Part shown: one piece after another, positions 59,801 to 64,000 of the stretch
Layout of the letters: each line of letters starts with the position of its first letter
Numbering within the stretch: position 1 is the stretch's first letter
DNA from: an uncultured Burkholderiales bacterium
Lineage (GTDB): Bacteria; Pseudomonadota; Gammaproteobacteria; Burkholderiales; Burkholderiaceae_C
Direction of reading: 5' to 3'
Length of the DNA stretch: 64,000 nt
Assembly: GCA_943908475.1 (NCBI GenBank)
Contig: CALTTG010000006.1
Span: 55,246-119,245, forward strand
The notes under the pieces: generated by a model
What the model saw: only the letters and a program-made list of their open reading frames with translations
Database searches by the model: none
What the model was told of the DNA's origin: nothing
Program-made: the position numbers and the translations under genes

Positions 59801-62800
59801 TCAGCTCACCCACTCATCCCCAATCGTCTCGGCCTGCTCCAGCACCAGCTCCACCGCCGCATCAGCCAAGTCAGGCGGGTACTTGTACTTGCGCAAAATC
59901 CGCTTAACCATCAGCCGCAGCTTGGCCCGCACGCTTTCGCGCTGCGCCCAGTCCACGCTGATGTTCTGTCGCAAGCTTTCAGTCAGCTCATGCGCGATCT
60001 TCTTCAGCGTCTCGTCGCTAAGTTCACGCACCGCCGATTCATTGATGATCAGGGCGTCGTAGAACTTGACCTCGTCGTCGCTCAGGCCCAGGCTCTCGCC
60101 GCGTGAAGCCGCCTCGCGGAACTTCTTGGCCATCTCCACCAGCTCTTCCATCACCTGGGCGGTTTCGATGGACCGGTTCTGGTAGCGCTTGATGACGTTG
60201 CCCAGCAGCTCGGAGAACTTACGCTCTTGCACCACGTTGGTGGCAAAGCGACTCTTGATCTCGCCTTCCAGCAGGCGCTCCAGCAGTTCCACCGCCAGGT
60301 TGCGCTCGGGCAGGTTCTTCACCTGCGCCAGGAACTCGTCATCCAGCAGGCCGATGTTGGGCTTGTCCAGGCCCACGGCATCGAAGATGTCCACCACGCT
60401 GTCAGACACCACGGCCGAGCTGATGATCTGGCGAATGGCCAGTTCGCGCTGCTCGTCGGTCTTCTTCTGCTGCGTGATGTCCTTCTTGGTCAGGATCACC
60501 TTCACGGCCTGCATGAAGGCCACCTCTTCGCGCACGGCCTTGGCTTCGTCCAGCGTGCAGCACAGGGTGAAGGCCTTGCTTAGGCCTAAGGCCGTGTCGG
60601 CAAAACGCTTCTTGCCGTCGCGCTGGCCTTCGCTCTTCAAGCCCAGCACGTGGTTGGCCGCTCCCGCCAGCACCTTGTGCCCGCCCGTGAGGAAGCCGCT
60701 GTAGTCAAAGCCATGCAGCATGGCTCGCAACACGTCGAGCTTTTCTTCCAGCACGGCGTAGGCCTCATGGGCATCGACCGTGGGCTTGCCACGGCCTTTG
60801 CTGGCCGTGTACTCCTTCATGGCGGCCTTCAGCTCGTTGCCGATGCCGATGTAGTCCACCACCAGGCCGCCCTGCTTGTCCTTGAACACGCGGTTCACGC
60901 GGGCGATGGCCTGCATGAGGTTGTGGCCCTTCATGGGCTTGTCCACGTACAGGGTGTGCACGCAAGGCGCGTCAAAGCCGGTCAGCCACATGTCGCGCAC
61001 GATGACCAGGCGCAGCGGGTCGGTCGGGTCTTTGAAGCGCTTCTCCAGACGCTTCTTGATCTGGCCGCTGTAGATGTGCGGTCGCAGCAGGGCCTTGTCG
61101 CTGGCCGAGCCTGTCATCACAATCTTGACGGCGCCCTTCTCTGGGTCTGCGTCATGCCAATCAGGGCGCAGCTTGATGATCTCGTCGTAGAGGTGCACAC
61201 AGATGTCGCGGCTCATGGCCACGACCATGGCCTTGCCGTTCTGGGCCTTGTTGCGCTCTTCGAAGTGCTTGACCAGATCAGCCGCCACAGCCGCCACGCG
61301 GGGTTCTGCGCCCACCACCTTTTCAAGGGCCGCCCAGCGGCTCTTGAGCTTGGCCTGGGTGCTTTCCTCTTCGTCTTCAGCCAGCTCGTCCACCTCTTCG
61401 TCGAGGTGGGGAAGCTCGTCTTCCTTCAGGCTGAGTTTGGCCAAGCGGCTCTCGTAGTAGATGGCCACGGTGGCGCCGTCTTCCTTGGCCTGCTGCATGT
61501 CGTAGACATGGATGTAGTCACCGAACACGGCGCGCGTGTCGCGGTCTTCGCTGGACACGGGTGTGCCGGTGAAGGCCACGAAGGTGGCGTTGGGCAAGGC
61601 GTCACGCAGGTGCTGGGCGTAGCCGGCCTGGTACTTGTGTTCCACCTCGTACGCGGGCGGCACGAAGTTGGCGGGCAAGGCCGAGCTGACCTCTTCACCC
61701 GTCGTCACCGCAGACGCTGCCGTATCGGCCTGGCCACCCTTGCGCTTGATGGTCTTGAGCTTGGCCTCGAAGCCGTACTGCGTCCGATGCGCTTCGTCGG
61801 CGATCACCACGATATTGCTGCGGTCTGAGAGCACCGGGAAAGTGTCTTCGTCTTCACCCGGCATGAACTTCTGGATGGTGGCGAACACGATGCCGCCGGA
61901 GGGCCGGTTGGCCAGCTTGGCGCGCAGGTCTTGCCGCGTCTCCACCTGCACGGGCTGCTCGCGCAGCAGGTCTTGCGCCAGGCTGAAAACGCCGAAGAGC
62001 TGGCCGTCCAGGTCATTGCGGTCGGTGATGACCACGATGGTGGGGTTCTGCATGGCGGGCTCCTGCATCACCCGCGCCGCAAAGCAGGTCATGGTGATGC
62101 TCTTGCCGCTGCCCTGGGTGTGCCACACCACCCCACCTTTGTGCGTGCCGCCTGGGCGAGATGCCGCCACCACATGCTCGATGGCCGCGCGCACCGCGTG
62201 GAACTGGTGGTAGCCAGCGATCTTCTTGATCAGTCCACCATCGTCCTCGAACAGCACGAAGTAGCGCAAGTAGTCCAGCAGGTAGGCAGGGGCTAGCGCG
62301 CCACGCACCAGCGTTTCCAGCTCGTTGAACTGGCCCAGGGGGTCGAGCGTCACACCGTCGATGGTGCGCCAGGCCATGAAGCGCTCGGCGTTGCTCGACA
62401 GCGAACCCATCAGGGCCTCGGAGCCGTCTGACACCACCAGCACCTCGTTGTACTGGAACACGTCAGGGATTTGAGCCTTGTAGGTCTGGATCTGGTCGTA
62501 GGCCTTCCAGATGTTGGCGTTTTCATCGGCCGGGTTCTTCAGCTCCAGCAGCACCACGGGCAGGCCGTTGAGGAACAGGATGATGTCAGGGCGGCGCGTG
62601 TGGTTCGGGCCCTTGAGCGAGAACTGGTTGATGGCCAGCCACTCGTTCGCCTTGGCGTTGCCCCAGTCCACCAGGCGCACAAAGTCACCACGGGTTTCGC
62701 CATCCTTCTGATACTGCACCGGTACACCACCCACCAGCAAGCGGTGGAAGTGCCGGTTGGCCGACAGCAGCACCGGGGTGCCCAGGTCTTGCACCTGCTT

Positions 62801-63004
62801 GAAGGCGTCTTCGCGGGCAGCCAGCGGAATGTGCGGGTTCAGGCGGGCGATGGCATCGCGCAGACGTTGGAGCAGCAGCACCTGGCGAAAATTGTCTCGC
62901 TCAGCGGCTGGGCCATCAGGAGCGATGTCGTGGCCACTCAGGTGGGTGTAGCCGACTTCGATGAGCCAACTCAGTGCTTCTTGTTCGAGTTGATCTTCAG
63001 TCAT
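59801..63004 (-). CDS. hsdR: Type I restriction enzyme, R subunit
   Basis: Motor-nuclease subunit of a type I restriction system. The 1,067 residues contain the PD-(D/E)xK nuclease in the N-terminal part (RRPDIILFLNGLPVVLLELKNP, Asp and Glu-x-Lys, about 165-190), Walker A HTQGSGKSITM (about 300), DEAH-like ADEAHRTQYG, SF2 motif III FTGTPVSSEDRD, and motif VI AIARVNRVFKDKQGG near residue 695. Intact. Neither hsdM nor hsdS is within the window; they may lie beyond the right edge or elsewhere. A DUF3800 gene lies 157 bases upstream on the same strand. Confidence 0.95.
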   Translation of the reverse strand: MTEDQLEQEALSWLIEVGYTHLSGHDIAPDGPAAERDNFRQVLLLQRLRDAIARLNPHIPLAAREDAFKQVQDLGTPVLLSANRHFHRLLVGGVPVQYQKDGETRGDFVRLVDWGNAKANEWLAINQFSLKGPNHTRRPDIILFLNGLPVVLLELKNPADENANIWKAYDQIQTYKAQIPDVFQYNEVLVVSDGSEALMGSLSSNAERFMAWRTIDGVTLDPLGQFNELETLVRGALAPAYLLDYLRYFVLFEDDGGLIKKIAGYHQFHAVRAAIEHVVAASRPGGTHKGGVVWHTQGSGKSITMTCFAARVMQEPAMQNPTIVVITDRNDLDGQLFGVFSLAQDLLREQPVQVETRQDLRAKLANRPSGGIVFATIQKFMPGEDEDTFPVLSDRSNIVVIADEAHRTQYGFEAKLKTIKRKGGQADTAASAVTTGEEVSSALPANFVPPAYEVEHKYQAGYAQHLRDALPNATFVAFTGTPVSSEDRDTRAVFGDYIHVYDMQQAKEDGATVAIYYESRLAKLSLKEDELPHLDEEVDELAEDEEESTQAKLKSRWAALEKVVGAEPRVAAVAADLVKHFEERNKAQNGKAMVVAMSRDICVHLYDEIIKLRPDWHDADPEKGAVKIVMTGSASDKALLRPHIYSGQIKKRLEKRFKDPTDPLRLVIVRDMWLTGFDAPCVHTLYVDKPMKGHNLMQAIARVNRVFKDKQGGLVVDYIGIGNELKAAMKEYTASKGRGKPTVDAHEAYAVLEEKLDVLRAMLHGFDYSGFLTGGHKVLAGAANHVLGLKSEGQRDGKKRFADTALGLSKAFTLCCTLDEAKAVREEVAFMQAVKVILTKKDITQQKKTDEQRELAIRQIISSAVVSDSVVDIFDAVGLDKPNIGLLDDEFLAQVKNLPERNLAVELLERLLEGEIKSRFATNVVQERKFSELLGNVIKRYQNRSIETAQVMEELVEMAKKFREAASRGESLGLSDDEVKFYDALIINESAVRELSDETLKKIAHELTESLRQNISVDWAQRESVRAKLRLMVKRILRKYKYPPDLADAAVELVLEQAETIGDEWVS

Positions 63005-63128
63005 GACCCTACCCTGCGCCCTGAAATACGTGTAAGTTATTGATTTGATTCATCCTACACCCCCAACCATGCTGAATCGCCCTCCCGATGTGAGGGGCCC
63101 ACCGCGATTCGCTGCCACTTTTTTGTTG

Positions 63129-63142
63129 CGTTGCGCGCAACG
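63129..63142. repeat. 14-bp palindrome CGTTGCGCGCAACG
   Basis: In the DUF3800-hsdR gap (63005-63161), 125 bases upstream of the hsdR ATG. Possible operator controlling hsdR. Confidence 0.5.
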
Positions 63143-63161
63143 ACAGGGTTAAACTCACTGC

Positions 63162-63932
63162 CTAAGTGGATTGGGGGGTCCCGATCGGCGCTACAGCCTC
63201 GGTGGGTTCATCGGGGCTTTTCGCTTTCTGGGGCGGAAACACCTTCAGCCCCACGTTCTCATAGCCTGAGCCCACGGCTGCACGGCCTCCGTCGCAGAAG
63301 AACTTCTTCTTCAACACTTCAAACGCCTGGTTCGCTTGTTGTGGTCGGATGTTGTTCAACCCAACAGGACGGGCCACCAAATCGGCCAGTTGCAAACCCG
63401 TCAGGTTCGTCTTCTTGTCTGCAAAGATGACGCTGAATGGGAATTTCTTATTACCCGGGTTGTCTCCATCGCAGACGCGCCTGAACTCCAACTCCAGTTC
63501 AGCGTCTTCCTTCTTCCCTCGGCACTCCACGATGACATGGGTCTGGACTTGATCCTGCCCCTTTTCCGCCAAAAAGTCCCGTAATGTCTCCAGGCAGATA
63601 CCCAGGGCGATGTGATAAGGGTTCGAGCTGGTTGCGCCTTGGCGAGTCAGTCTCGATTTGTCGACCACGCAAGCAATCAGGATGAAATTGCTTGCGTCCA
63701 TGATGGATGAAAGCCTTTCCATGAATTCTTTGCGTGTGGGCAGATGGCTCAGAAACGCAAATTCACCTTTTTGCTTGCGAATTTCATGCTCGTGCAAGAC
63801 CACGCTGTCGTGGCCGAAATAGTTGAACTTCAGCTTCTCAACGGCAGGGATGATTTTCTCGGCGTAGTGCCGCTTGTGAAATACGCACAAGGCCAAAACG
63901 AAGACCGGGAAATCTGGGTTGATACTCTCCAA
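63162..63932 (-). pseudogene. DUF3800 protein, 5' end broken or unresolved
   Basis: About 256 residues of a DUF3800 domain (RNase H-like fold, often next to restriction-modification and other mobile defence genes): HSLESINPDFPVFVLALCVFHK (start of the core, quoted to PVFVL), IIPAVEKLKFNYFGHD, HEHEIRK, IIACVVDKSR, VIVECRGKKEDAELE and DLVARPVG. The family normally opens with an acidic DESG(D) motif just before HSLES. Here the frame upstream reads SGAIHGDHS and then meets TGA at 63981-63983, with no ATG and no Asp-Glu pair; the listed start is a TTG. GC content is visibly lower than in neighbouring genes, in line with transfer. It may be a truncated relic, or the gene may start by an unusual codon. 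Confidence 0.7.
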
Positions 63933-64000
63933 CGAGTGGTCACCATGAATCGCCCCGGAGATCCTAGACGCTTGTGAGCCTCAAACTACTGGCTTAGAAG

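Overview
The window comes from a GC-rich betaproteobacterium, most likely a Burkholderiales member near Comamonadaceae or Sphaerotilaceae. The grounds are the recA-recX pair, a MetH lacking its homocysteine domain, metX-metW, type 2 PyrF and OmpC-like porins in tandem. I could not run a database search, so the genus is not assigned. No rRNA, tRNA, transposase or CRISPR array was seen.

Left part (1-17069), mostly housekeeping: transketolase (cut by the left edge); a type IV pilin with a sigma-54 promoter; a signalling cassette (Ser/Thr kinase, PP2C phosphatase, double-FHA protein, metallo-beta-lactamase-fold phosphodiesterase); TerC; sucCD; recA-recX with an SOS box; a patatin lipase; a glycosyltransferase; a DUF465 protein; and MetH.

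Centre (17071-33747) is the unusual part: two divergent gene arms around a 418-bp control region. The minus arm encodes three secreted tandem-repeat proteins (two identical in amino acid sequence) whose 31- or 32-residue repeats share a curlin-like Q-x-G-x-x-N-x-Q pattern. With them are a GIN-domain protein, a CsgG/DUF4384-like protein, an OmpA-like protein, an ECF sigma factor, its probable anti-sigma factor and a secreted caspase-like protease. The plus arm encodes a caspase-FGE fusion, a di-haem-motif lipoprotein, an OmpA/CsgG-like lipoprotein, a haem-motif multi-Ig-like protein with a JDVT-CTERM-like C-terminal sorting signal, and a small CPBP glutamic protease that probably processes that signal. 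My reading is a regulated cell-surface assembly: repeat proteins as fibre or matrix subunits, CsgG/OmpA proteins for export and anchoring, haem proteins and caspases as effectors or maturation enzymes. The function is inference. A porin gene follows the plus arm.

Right part (34784-64000): uvrA; an alpha/beta hydrolase and a TetR regulator divided by twin operators; an FAH-family enzyme; a MacB-like ABC exporter operon; pyrF; purB; a DUF898 membrane protein; a glutathione transferase; a glutamate synthase-like flavoprotein; metX-metW behind a SAM-II-type riboswitch; three tandem porins with near-identical terminators; recQ; ssb; hsdR without hsdM or hsdS; and a DUF3800 gene whose 5' end looks broken.
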